From assembly GCA_029891385.1 (NCBI GenBank), contig JAIWQS010000266.1, positions 1 to 64,000 of the forward strand: 64,000 bases of DNA. Reading direction: 5' to 3'. Positions within the stretch are counted from its first letter, which is position 1. Each line of letters starts with the position of its first letter. This document shows, piece by piece, positions 9,540 through 19,141 of the stretch. Below the pieces are notes generated by a model, which worked only from the letters and a program-made list of their open reading frames with translations, did not search any database and was not told where the DNA came from. Both the position numbers and the translations under genes were made by a program. Source of the DNA: Erythroxylum novogranatense (lineage: Eukaryota > Streptophyta > Magnoliopsida > Malpighiales > Erythroxylaceae).

Positions 9540-10110
9540 ATGACATTTCATTTCTCTTATTTTATTAATTATTATTTACCAATTATGGTCCATCAATTAT
9601 CTCTTTATGCTTTTACTTTATTTCAAGCACAGCCTTTATTTTTCTTTATTATTGCAAGTAGATTATTTATTCCTCATGAAATACTTTGTCATTATTTTAT
9701 AATTAGTTGTCAACATATCGATATTACTCTTAATTATTTATATAGAACTATATTAAGACTCAATACTCGTGTTTGCTATCTAGATACGACTCGATGATAG
9801 AGATATTATTTATGATTTCTCACCTCCGTCCGAGGAAGAATCAAACACATTTGAATTATTAGAAGATGAAGAAGAAGTAGCAAGATTAACACAAATACAA
9901 CAAGATATTTTTTTAGAACAACTTTCAAGAAATTTAGACAGTGAACTACAGCAGCAATTATATTGTTCAGAATCAATATCACAATTATTTCCTTCTGATA
10001 TGGAAATAGAAGATATAGAAACCATCAGTATTGATTACAATCATATAGATGACGATATTAATTACGATTTAGATGATTTCGATTGTAGTACTTTCCCTGA
10101 AGATTATTAG
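9540..10110 (+). pseudogene. ORF C, frameshifted by one base (A2)
   Basis: Same ORF as 16785-17333. A one-base insertion near 9782, between the hydrophobic and acidic halves, breaks the frame. The native stop TAG is at 10108-10110, so the normal C terminus is a little longer than the A3 reading. Confidence 0.75.
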
Positions 10111-10112
10111 AA

Positions 10113-10382
10113 ATGAATTGTCCAATTTGTCTCGATTTACAAGACAGAATTCAATACACACAACAAGCTATTAATCATTATCAAGATCATATACAATACA
10201 ATGAAAATCGTATTAATTATCTTATATTTGTAGGAATTAATCGTCTCAGCAGACGACCTTATATTGAACATTTATCTGTAGTACAAAGATTACATCAACA
10301 ATATACCGAACAATTAGCACGATTAGAACAAATCCAAACTGATCATCATTGCTATCATCCTTATCATCCAAATACATTATGA
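10113..10382 (+). CDS. ORF D, 89-aa CxxC / His-rich protein (A2)
   Basis: Intact 89-codon frame. It opens with MNCPICLDLQD (a CxxC) and closes with a His/Cys-rich tail (HHCYHPYHP), with a helical middle. A Cys2 start and a Cys/His end could bind zinc. The stop overlaps the MP start as ATGA, which suggests coupled translation. EPRV-B keeps a diverged version (30814) with the same layout, so the protein has been under selection. Function unknown. Confidence 0.75.
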   Translation: MNCPICLDLQDRIQYTQQAINHYQDHIQYNENRINYLIFVGINRLSRRPYIEHLSVVQRLHQQYTEQLARLEQIQTDHHCYHPYHPNTL

Positions 10383-11365
10383 CTTCTCAATCTTCAACAA
10401 TCCTCGATGTCGATAATTTAGAATTAACAGAATCATTAGGAACTTTTCAAGTTTCAACATTAATTACGCAAGATAAGAAAAATCAAATTGCAAAAGCCCA
10501 ACTAGATTTAAAGAAAGGTCAAGACATTCATAAATCAACGATAAAACAAATCTTTAATAGACAAAATCTTATTTATTATGGGAAAATTATTCAAGAACAG
10601 CCTATTAGAATTGATCAATGTCATGGAAATTTAAGAATTAGTCTAATTAATCCTGAACAAATTCATAGACAATTACAATTGTTACCCGAATCAAAACGAA
10701 AGAAAATTGGTTATATTCAATTATCCACTATACAAATATTATTAAAATCCACTTTTCAAGAATGAATTGATACGCCCATTAGAATGGCAATCTTAGATGA
10801 AAGAATGAATAATTTAAATGATCAAATTCTAGGAATGATGAATGGTAATTTACAATATGGAAAAATCAAATTCAATACTCGATTAAAATTAGGTATTCCC
10901 TTAATCTCTTCTGAATTAGATAAAGCAATTACAATTGCATATAAGTTTTATAGAAATAATTTAATGACTCCAGGACAATACCCTTTTTCTTTAACTTATC
11001 AAATTAGTTATGCGTTAACTAATTCACATCATAGTATTGATTTCAAAAATACCGAACAAATCTATCTAGATCAATTATTCCAAGAAGTTGCTAAAGTAGT
11101 TATTAAAATTCAACCAAAATTACAACCACTTCCAGCAATACAACAACCTTTTGAGTCAGTTCCATTAATTGAAAGAAGACATTCTTTTTCTAAATCAACA
11201 TCAAATATTACTCCTCTGCTCAGATCTACATCATTAAGACATCAAAGACCTCTTTATATAGAACGACCGTTAAGAATAACTGAACCAAACAATCAGATCA
11301 GACAATTAGATGAAATTCAACAACAACTTTCTACGTTATCCACATACTTAGTTCAGAAATTATGA
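10379..11365 (+). pseudogene. Movement protein (30K superfamily), one nonsense codon (A2)
   Basis: Caulimovirid movement protein, full length about 328 codons. In this copy a GGA to TGA change at 10762-10764 splits it into two open parts. The core segments (ILLKSTFQEGIDTPIRMAIL and the YGKIKFNTRLKLGIP region) fit the 30K-type movement fold that lets virions or nucleoprotein pass through plasmodesmata. The Ser-rich C terminus is probably disordered. The start is ATG 10379 (ATGA overlap with ORF D), not the upstream in-frame codon at 10349. The end overlaps VAP by ATGA. Confidence 0.85.
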
Positions 11366-11553
11366 CATCATTGACAAATCTTACTCAAAATCTAGAATCA
11401 ATAGTACAAACGCAAGAAATAATAGAGCAAAAAATTGAAGCTATAATCTGCACCCAAATAGAAATAATATCATTAATACAACAAATACAGCAGAAAATTC
11501 AAGATACAAATGATCAATTAATTGTAAGAGATCAGCCTCCGAAAATGGTATAG
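11362..11553 (+). CDS. VAP-like coiled-coil protein, 63 aa (A2)
   Basis: Short frame overlapping the MP stop as ATGA. It is a near-perfect Ile/Leu/Gln heptad coiled coil followed by a short PPKM(V) end. Position (between MP and CP), size and coiled coil match the virion-associated proteins of caulimovirids, which anchor to the capsid by a Pro-rich C terminus. The ORF ends TAG at 11551. Its last ATG (aaaATGgta) is probably the original CP start, now separated from CP by an insertion. Confidence 0.72.
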   Translation: MTSLTNLTQNLESIVQTQEIIEQKIEAIICTQIEIISLIQQIQQKIQDTNDQLIVRDQPPKMV

Positions 11554-11664
11554 TTTTACTTAATGTGACAAAAAGTAACCATAATTATTCTAACCTGTTC
11601 TTCCTCGCTCGCTTGAACGTCACTCTGGACTTAGCGCCAAGAAGAAGAAGAGAGTGGTATAAAG
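11554..11664 (-). repeat. Inverted leader fragment inserted at the CP start (A2)
   Basis: Reverse complement of the viral leader at about 8690-8790 (GTTTTACTTAATGTGAC...). It is joined to the VAP end across shared TATAG, so a template switch or microhomology repair is likely. A3 carries the same insertion at 18795, whereas EPRV-B has VAP directly overlapping CP, so this is not the native arrangement. Confidence 0.85.
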
Positions 11665-11850
11665 GTTTGATAACGCCCTACCTTCAACTCGAGTTTGGGT
11701 AGATAAGTGGTATCGAGGCGCCCGTGTATGGGCCTGGGCTGCCCTACGCCTCGTGTTCGAGTTGCAAAGACATCCACCGCCCGATCCGGCTTTACGCAAT
11801 GCAGCGTGGTGGGTATAAAAGGTTTGATAACGCCCTACCTTCAACTCGAT
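11665..11850 (+). repeat. tRNA-related SINE-like unit
   Basis: The unit begins with a partial tail (TATAAAGGTTTGATAACGCC...), then a head with box A-like TGGTATC(A)GAG, a box B-like TGTTCGAGTT about 55 bp on, and the same tail again. Three other copies lie at 18898, 24867 and 25318. The A/B box spacing fits a tRNA-derived SINE. The doubled tail suggests a tandem or dimeric unit and not a simple insertion. Confidence 0.6.
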
Positions 11851-11853
11851 AAG

Positions 11854-11865
11854 TGGTATCAGAGC
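11854..11865 (+). promoter_or_regulatory. tRNA-Met primer-binding-site-like motif
   Basis: TGGTATCAGAGC is complementary to the 3' end of plant initiator tRNA-Met, which primes reverse transcription in caulimovirids. It lies just upstream of CP instead of in the leader. It also coincides with the head of the next SINE-like unit, so it may be SINE and not a viral PBS. No other match was found in the A2 leader. Confidence 0.4.
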
Positions 11866-11900
11866 TAGTAATTACAAAAATACCCCGTGAACGAGGATAA

Positions 11901-13272
11901 ATGCAAGAGCAATCCATAGAACAAGTTGAAAAGAATATTCAATTACAATTACATGAAGTAACTGATTTAATACAAAAGTTACATCTTACTCCTTTAGAAA
12001 AAGAAGAATATATTGGTCCAAGATATCAAATGAACATAAAGATGAAATAATTTTAGGTTATGAATCGATCAAGATCAAGAACTTTTATGGATAATGATGA
12101 AAACCCGAAAGCAAAGAATACTCAAGAATTAAAATTAAAAGAAAAATTAGGAGATAAACGAAAAACTACATTTCAACCTCCAAGTTACACTTGGAAAAAC
12201 GATAAAGATGATTTTCTACATCAACAAGGATATTATTATAAAGGTACAAAAATACGCAAATACCCCGATGAATATAAACCCAAAATCTCAAAATTAAGTA
12301 CTGATAATATATTAAATCTAGACTGTACAACAAATGTCGAAGAAATCTTTCAAGAATGGTTTTCCAAAATTTTATTATTATTACAAGTAGAAAAACCTTT
12401 TGGAAATAAAACTGCAATAAAAGACTCTCTATATTATTTTGTCATATATAAAACATCTGGCATAGTACAAGAATTTTTAAGAGATAATGCACAAGCTTTA
12501 CAAAATACACCTCATTACCGAAATAATTAATGATGAAGATAAATTTGAAATTATTGGAGAAGAAATATATAAAGAATTTTTTGGAAAAGATATTATATTT
12601 CATCAAGCAGATATACTAAAAGAAAAACGTTTAAAAGCACTAAGACATTTAAACAATTTAATGATATGTGATATCAATTATTTAGAAGCTTTTATTTGTG
12701 AATTTAAAAAACATTATTATAAACTACCTAGAGTCGAACAAGAAATGTATATTAACATTTTTATTCAAAAATTACCATACCCTTTTAATCTTAAAGTTCA
12801 GCAACAATTCTATGAACGAATAGAACATCACACCATAGCTCATAATTTAGGAGGAGCAATATTAGTAGCCCGCGACTTATTAGTTGAGTATTGCATAGAA
12901 GCCCAATTAAAAAGAACATTAAAACATAAGAATTTAAAAATATGTTGTGATCAGAATGCTGAAGTCCCTCAACAATATGGATGTAATAAAACTTATTCTA
13001 AAAATAAAACGAAACAAAAATTATTTAATCCTAGATATAAGAAACATTATTCACGTAAATTTAAATGGAGAAGATATAAACCTCAACGCTATCAACCTAA
13101 AACATTTCCAAAATATTTTCGTAGATATAAATATAATCCAAAATATGAAACCAGAAAACAATTTTGTCCTAAAAAGAAAAAAGATTGTAAATGTTGGATC
13201 TGTAAAGAAGAAGGTCATTATGCAAATGAATGTCCTAAAAAGAAAGATAAACAATATAATAATAAAGTATGA
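11901..13272 (+). pseudogene. Capsid protein with CCHC knuckle (A2)
   Basis: Gag-like coat protein: a coiled-coil N terminus, a conserved core (TFQPPSYTW..., then an FLRDN-type helical region), a very basic stretch and the knuckle CWIC..GHYANEC at 13192-13233. It has frameshifts near 12020-12060 and 12515-12530. Comparison with A3 shows that these fall where CAGTA, CTGAG and CAGAT have been altered. The first residues are replaced by the upstream insertion. Confidence 0.83.
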
Positions 13273-13362
13273 TCTTAAACTCGCTTTTGGAACATCAATT
13301 AGAACCCATTGAATCAGATTATAATACAGATATATCCCTCTATATCTATGAAACTCTTTCTA

Positions 13363-14850
13363 ATGAATCAGATAACCAAAACTCTGAATCAAACCCCGAA
13401 TTCCAATTCAACTTTTATTCAAGTAATGATTCAGAAAACGAATACTAAAGTACATGCATATATAGATACTGGAGCAACTATTTGTATAGCATCAAAACGA
13501 TTAACATTAAAATGGAAAAAATTACACAACCCATTACAAGTAAAAATTGCCGATGGAAGTTTTAATTCCATATGGTATGTTAGTTATTATAACACTATTA
13601 TTCTTGAAAACTACACTTTTATTATACCTTCAATCTATCAGAAAGAATCAGGATTACCTTTAATACTTGGAAATAATTTTCTTAAATTATATAACCCATT
13701 TTGTCAGTATTTACATTACATTACCTTGCGAACCCCTTATATTAAGGAATTAGATCAGAAATCTATTATTTTACGAATTCCTATCTATCATACGTCTTAT
13801 TATCAACAATTAAAAACAGTCAACGAAAAACTTAATATCTTACATTTTTATTTATTGACTAATACAACCATACAAAGTGAAGTCGATAGTTTATTAGATC
13901 AAGTATGTAGTGAAAATCCATTAGATCCTACAAAAAATCATAATATAGAAATTATTGAAATTAAATTAAAAGATCCTCTTCAAGAAGTCAATATTAAAAA
14001 TACTATACCATATACTCCCTTAGATGTAAAAGAATTTACACATGAATGTAAGGAATTACTTGAAAAAGGATTAATTACACCCAGTACTAGTAAACATTCT
14101 GCACCAGCTTTTTATGTCAATAATTCAGCTGAAAAGAAAAGAGGAAAACGAAGAATGGTTATAAATTATCGAAAACTCAACGAAGCAACGATAGGAGATG
14201 CTTATAAATTACCACGAAAAGACTATATTATTAATAAATTGAAAGGTCATATTTGGTTTACAACATTAGATGCAAAATCAGGATATTGGCAATTAAGATT
14301 ACATGATAATACAAAAGCATTAACAGCTTTTACTTGTCCACCTCAAAAACACTATCAATGGCAATGGACTAAACACGATACTGAAGCAGTTCAACGATTA
14401 AAACTTCTTTGTACAAATCTTCCGAAACTTTATAGTTATCAGCAAAATGATGAATTATTAGTTCAATTAGATGCAATCAATGATACATGGGCAGGTTGTC
14501 TTTTAGCCAAACCTCCTAAACATAAAAAATACCAGCTTTGCAAATACATAAATGGAACATTTACTTCTGCGGAATTAAATTATCCCATTCATGAAAAAGA
14601 AGCATTAGCCTGTCTCAAAACTTTGAGAAAATGGCGAATAGATCTACTACCAGTCAAATTTACAATTCATACAGATTCTCAATACTTATGTGGATTCACA
14701 AGATATCAGCTTTCATCAAGTACAAATTATAATCAAGGACGACTGATCCGATGGCAATTAGAATTAGGTCAGTATCAATTTAATATTCATTATATTAAAT
14801 ATGCTAACAATTTTCTTGCAGATATATTAACACGAGAATGGAAGCATTAA
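13363..14850 (+). pseudogene. Pol with internal RT deletion (A2)
   Basis: A long open frame (open upstream to 13309) with protease DTGA at 13465, the RT N-terminal half (KKRGKRRMVINYRKLN) and RNase H. The 447 bp corresponding to 6021-6467 are missing, exactly between two CAATGG repeats, so 149 codons including the YIDD catalytic box are lost in frame. The frame stays open but cannot encode an active RT. The stop overlaps the TAV start by 13 bp. Confidence 0.9.
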
Positions 14851-15666
14851 TAACTCAGCTCGAAAGTACAATTGAATTGAAGGAAGCAGAACTAACCGAA
14901 TTACATATTCAAAGTATCAACATTCAGGTAAAACAAGAACAAATTACTAGTGCACTTGAACAGTTAAAGCAGACACTCCTGGTTTTAAAACCTAAGGAGC
15001 AACCAAGTAAAGCATCATCATCAGCATCCAGGATCAATCCTGTTGCTTCTATTATTACTCAAGTTCCACCATCTACCAAAGCATCAGTTCAGGTAATACA
15101 AGAAGCTATTCAGGTTGCACCTACCAAGGTCCCTGACATACAAGTATCTAAAGCACCAGTTTCACTTCCTGTGAAACCATATATTACTTCCTCATCAGTA
15201 CCTCAAAAGGTTGCTGATAATCAAGAATCAAAGCATTATGTTATATATAATGGTCCTTTTGCTGGTCTCTATGATTAGTGGCATAAGGCAGCTATCCACA
15301 TTACTGGCAAAAGCAGTGTTATTCATAAAAGTTTTTCTACTAAAGCAGAAGCTGAAAAATCTTTCCAAGAGTTATCCAATCTTTGAAGCATCCGAAGCAG
15401 AAACAGCTAGTCAAGCCGCAATAACTACTCCAAGAATTGCCTTTCTCCATATTGGCATAAGTAACATGCAGTATCCTCCCATCGACGAAGCACCATTCAA
15501 TGACTTATCAGAGTGTTTTCATACTCTTAGCATTGCTTAGCGTGAAGCACTTTGCAAGCAATTACAAGAATATCCTACGCACAGATGTAAGCACTGCCCA
15601 TCCTATCAAGCACAAGGAGAAGTCACAAGCAACCTCGACGATTTAACTCATCATCATTGAAGAATA
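14838..15666 (+). pseudogene. TAV with two deletions (A2)
   Basis: The N-terminal coiled coil, linker and viroplasmin-like segment (HYVIYNGPFAGLYD near 15234) are present, with a TGG-region nonsense TAG at about 15276. About 446 bp (equivalent of 7477-7922) and 198 bp (equivalent of 8041-8238, between AGCACC repeats) are missing. A3 shares both deletions. Confidence 0.83.
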
Positions 15667-15689
15667 AGCGTCGATCACAATCAAAGCAT

Positions 15690-15915
15690 CAAAGCAAAGA
15701 ATAATGTAGGACTTTACTTTTGACAATCCTTCGATCGTCCATTGTATGTCTTTTCTTTTCTTTTCTTTATGTCAGGTAAGATGTCACTTTAGCATCTTAT
15801 TTTTATGACTTTATGTCACTTTTTCTTTTGTTCTTTTTCTTTATGTTAAATCTGTCTGTACCATGTTATTCCCTTCTGCGATTATAAATAGACGCCTTGG
15901 GTATCCATAATGGTA
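15690..15915 (+). promoter_or_regulatory. EPRV-A promoter, TATAAATA at 15883-15890
   Basis: Same promoter as 8460-8665, with the CTTTTC tracts and TATA box kept. The tracts are one base shorter here, and CAGTCCTTTGACTG reads as CAATCCTTCGATCG, part of the recurrent CTG/CAG alteration. Confidence 0.8.
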
Positions 15916-16053
15916 CAATAAGCTTTCCATACATTACTCTCTCCTTCTTCTCTTCGCTTAAGTCCGAGTGACGTTCAGCGAGCCGGGAAGAACGAGTTAG
16001 AATAATTATGGTTACTTTTTGTCACATTAAGTAAAACTATAATTCAATAATTC

Positions 16054-16207
16054 ATGCATATATTCTATCAAATTATACTTCTTATTGTTTTATTTATTAT
16101 TGCTATCATTCATGCAATCATCTCGTTATACCATTATTGGTATCTTAAAGATTATTCAATTTATTATCCTTCTCTTTAAAATATTTTCACGACTTACAAG
16201 ATTTTAA
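16054..16207 (+). pseudogene. Hydrophobic leader ORF, shifted by CTG to CTCG (A3)
   Basis: Counterpart of 8810-8962 with one extra base (ATCTCGTTATACC against ATCTGTTATACC in A2), which breaks the 50-codon frame. The change fits the systematic CTG alteration. Confidence 0.5.
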
Positions 16208-16214
16208 TTTCAAG

Positions 16215-16525
16215 ATGACTTATTTTCACTCAAAAGAACTTTGAAGCAACGCATCAAAGCTTTAGAAGTCCAGAAAGAAGAATATGAAGAACTTAGAATC
16301 AAAACGATTGCCAGAAATAAGAAAGCAAATGATATTTATACTGATCCTCATTTTAAGAATTCTCCCACTCATCCTCTTTATACTGAAGAACAAGAAATTC
16401 TTTCTACTGCAAAGCAAATGATCGAAGAATCAGCCGAATTAATTCGCTTTTTAGATTATTGTATTTCTGATTGTATTGCATTACGCAAATATTATGTATC
16501 CAAATTATCACTTCTTATTATCTAA
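16215..16525 (+). CDS. ORF A, about 104 aa, best C-terminal reading (A3)
   Basis: ATG at 16215. One C is missing after TTTTCAC compared with A4, so the annotated start is out of frame with the rest. From 16241 onward 94 codons are open to the TAA 3 bp before ORF B. Predicted helical and charged, with a Leu/Ile-rich C terminus (YVSKLSLLII). Read with A4, the intact gene encodes about 104 residues. Unknown function, paralogous to ORF B. Confidence 0.65.
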
Positions 16526-16528
16526 TAA

Positions 16529-16771
16529 ATGGCATATTTTGATCATGGAAGATCTCTCAAACAAAGAATTCGTTTTTATAAAGAAATAGAAACTGAACAA
16601 CGAAAGTTTATTGAATTATATCATGAACATATAAAAATGGCTAAAGAAAATCAATGTTTTCAACTTTTAATAAATGCACGAATTTTATTAGATCAAACGT
16701 TATATATTTATAATTCAGTTAAAAACGATCGATATGAACTTGAATAAGAAATGGAGTTACTTATTGATTAA
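16529..16771 (+). pseudogene. ORF B with a late nonsense codon (A3)
   Basis: Identical to the A2 copy except that CAA becomes TAA at 16744, removing the last 8 residues. Otherwise full length. Confidence 0.7.
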
Positions 16772-16784
16772 GCATTACATCATC

Positions 16785-17353
16785 ATGACATTTCATTTCT
16801 CTTATTTTATTAATTATTATTTACCAATTATGGTCTATCAATTATCTCTTTATGCTTTTACTTTATTTCAAGCACAGCCTTTATTTTTCTTTATTATTGC
16901 AAGTAGATTATTTATTCCTCATGAAATACTTTGTCATTATTTTACAATTAGTTGTCAACATATCGATATTACTCTTAATTATTTATATAGAACTATATTA
17001 AGACTCAATACTCGTGTCGGTTATCTAGTACGACTCGATGATAGAGATATTATTTATGATTTCTCACCTCCGTCCGAGGAAGAATCAAACACATTTGAAT
17101 TATTAGAAGATGAAGAAGAAGTAGCAAGATTAACACAAATACAACAAGATATTTTTTTAGAACAACTTTCAAGAAATTTAGACAGTGAACTACAGCAGCA
17201 ATTATATTGTTCAGAATCAATATCACAATTATTTCCTTCTGATATGGAAATAGAAGATATAGAAACCATCAGTATTGATTACAATCATATAGATGACGAT
17301 ATTAATTACGATTTAGATGATTTCGATCAGTAGTACTTTCCTCAAGATTATTA
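16785..17353 (+). CDS. ORF C, membrane N terminus with acidic C terminus (A3)
   Basis: Begins at ATG 16785, 14 bp after the ORF B stop position. About 90 residues with two or three hydrophobic stretches (FHFSYFINYYL, then LFFFIIASRLF) are followed by about 90 very acidic residues ending in Asp/Tyr-rich sequence. A CAG-type change creates a stop at 17331. The native end (DYxx-TAG) lies at 17351-17353, as at 10108. I know of no caulimovirid core gene with this layout; a membrane-anchored accessory protein is inferred. Confidence 0.68.
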
Positions 17354-17356
17354 GAA

Positions 17357-17626
17357 ATGAATTGTCCAATTTGTCTCGATTTACAAGATGTAATTCAATA
17401 CACACAACAAGCTATTAATCATTATCAAGATCATATACAATACAATGAAAATCGACATTATCTTATATTTGTAGAATTAATCGCCTCAACAGATTTAACC
17501 TTATATTGAACATTTATCTCGTAGTACAAAGATTACATCAACAATATCTTAGAACAATTAGCACGATTAGAACAAATCCAAACTGATCATCATTGCTATC
17601 ATCCTTATCATCCAAATACATTCTGA
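17357..17626 (+). pseudogene. ORF D, broken (A3)
   Basis: Same start as 10113, with several small changes (GACAG to GATGT, loss of GTATTAATT, CAGCAGACG to CAACAGATT). The frame is lost after about 35 codons. The ATG of MP in the overlap has become CTG. Confidence 0.68.
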
Positions 17627-18609
17627 CTTCTCAATCTTCAACAATCCTCGATGTCGATAATTTAGAATTAACAGAATCATTAGGAACTTTTCAAGTTTCA
17701 ACATTAATTACGCAAGAAAAGAAAAATCAAATTGCAAAAGCCCAATTAGATTTAAAGAAAGGTCAAGACATTCATAAATCAACGATAAAACAAATCTTTA
17801 ATAGACAAAATCTTATTTATTATGGGAAAATTATTCAAGAACAGCCTATTAGAATTGATCAATGTCATGGAAATTTAAGAATTAGTCTAATTAATCCCGA
17901 ACAAATTCATAGACAATTACAATTGTTACCCGAATCAAAACGAAAGAAAATTGGTTATATTCAATTATCCACTATACAAATATTATTAAAATCCACTTTT
18001 CAAGAAGGAATTGATACGCCCATTAGAATGGCAATCTTAGATGAAAGAATGAATAATTTAAATGATCAAATTCTAGGAACGATGAATGGTAATTTACAAT
18101 ATGGAAAAATCAAATTCAATACTCGATTAAAATTAGGTATTCCCTTAATCTCTTCTGAATTAGATAAAGCAATTACAATTGCATATAAGTTTTATAGAAA
18201 TAATTTAATGACTCCAGGACAATACCCTTTTTCTTTAACTTATCAAATTAGTTATGCGTTAACTAATTCACATCATAGTATTGATTTCAAAAATACCGAA
18301 CAAATCTATCTAGATCAATTATTCCAAGAAGTTGCTAAAGTAGGAATTAAAATTCAACCAAAATTACAACCACTTCCAGCAATACAACAACCTTTTGAGT
18401 CAGTTCCATTAATTGAAAGAAGACATTCTTTTTCTAAATCAACATCAAATATTACTCCTCTGCTCAGATCTACATCATTAAGACATCAAAGACCTCTTTA
18501 TATAGAACGACCGTTAAGAATAACTGAACCAAACAATCAGATCAGACAATTAGATGAAATTCAACAACAACTTTCTACGTTATCCACATACTTAGTTCAG
18601 AAATTATGA
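17623..18609 (+). CDS. Movement protein, full-length open frame (A3)
   Basis: 328 codons open from the MP start site (ATG changed to CTG here; an upstream in-frame start codon at 17593 keeps the frame open) to TGA overlapping VAP. It has the 30K-type core (STFQEGIDTPIRM, then YGKIKFNTRLKLGIP) and a Ser/Arg-rich tail. It would move the virus between cells and act with VAP and CP. It is the only MP here without an internal stop, but the start-codon change and lack of a functional Pol in the unit argue against activity. Confidence 0.85.
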   Translation: MTSQSSTILDVDNLELTESLGTFQVSTLITQEKKNQIAKAQLDLKKGQDIHKSTIKQIFNRQNLIYYGKIIQEQPIRIDQCHGNLRISLINPEQIHRQLQLLPESKRKKIGYIQLSTIQILLKSTFQEGIDTPIRMAILDERMNNLNDQILGTMNGNLQYGKIKFNTRLKLGIPLISSELDKAITIAYKFYRNNLMTPGQYPFSLTYQISYALTNSHHSIDFKNTEQIYLDQLFQEVAKVGIKIQPKLQPLPAIQQPFESVPLIERRHSFSKSTSNITPLLRSTSLRHQRPLYIERPLRITEPNNQIRQLDEIQQQLSTLSTYLVQKL

Positions 18610-18794
18610 CATCATTGACAAATCTTACTCAAAATCTAGAATCAATAGTACAAACGCAAGAAATAATAGAGCAAAAAATTGAAGCTATAATACAGACCCA
18701 AATAGAAATAATATCATTAATACAACAAATACAGCAGAAAATTCAAGATACAAATGATCAATTAATTGTAAGAGATCCGCCGAAAATGGTATAG
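18606..18794 (+). CDS. VAP-like coiled-coil protein, 62 aa (A3)
   Basis: Same coiled coil as 11362, one residue shorter near the Pro-rich end (RDPPKMV). ATGA overlap with MP. Followed by the same inverted leader insertion as A2. Confidence 0.72.
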   Translation: MTSLTNLTQNLESIVQTQEIIEQKIEAIIQTQIEIISLIQQIQQKIQDTNDQLIVRDPPKMV

Positions 18795-19141
18795 TTTTAC
18801 TTAATGTGACAAAAAGTAACCATAATTATTCTAACCTGTTCTTCCTGGCTCGCTTGAACGTCACTCTGGACTTAGCGCGAAGAGAAGAAGGAGAGAGTGG
18901 TATAAAAGGTTTGATAACGCCCTACCTTCAACTCGAGTTTTGGGTAGATAAGTGGTATCGAGCGTCTGGTACGGGCCGGGCTACCCTACGCCTCGTGTTC
19001 GAAGTTAAAGACATCCATCGCTTCCGATCCGCCGCTTTACGCAATGTAAGTGCAGGGTATAAAAGGTTTGATAACGCCTACCTTCAACTCGATAAGTGGT
19101 ATCGAGCTAGTAATTACAAAAATACCCGTGAACGAGGATAA
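18795..19141. repeat. Inverted leader fragment plus SINE-like unit (A3)
   Basis: Same structure as 11554-11900: the inverted leader to about 18897, a partial SINE tail, a full SINE-like unit (box B-like GTTCGAAGTT near 18998), then GATAAGTGGTATCGAGC, which is the PBS-like motif with CAG changed to CG. It ends immediately before the CP ATG. Confidence 0.8.

Larger units (their letters stand above)
8635..15666 (+). mobile_element. EPRV-A copy A2, defective near-complete genome unit
   Basis: One genome-order unit from promoter to TAV. It is defective by structure: 447 bp are missing from RT, two segments are missing from TAV, and an inverted leader fragment plus a SINE-like unit sits at the CP start. 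Copy A3 repeats all of these with a 7.24-kb period, so the unit was rearranged first and then duplicated in tandem. Confidence 0.92.
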
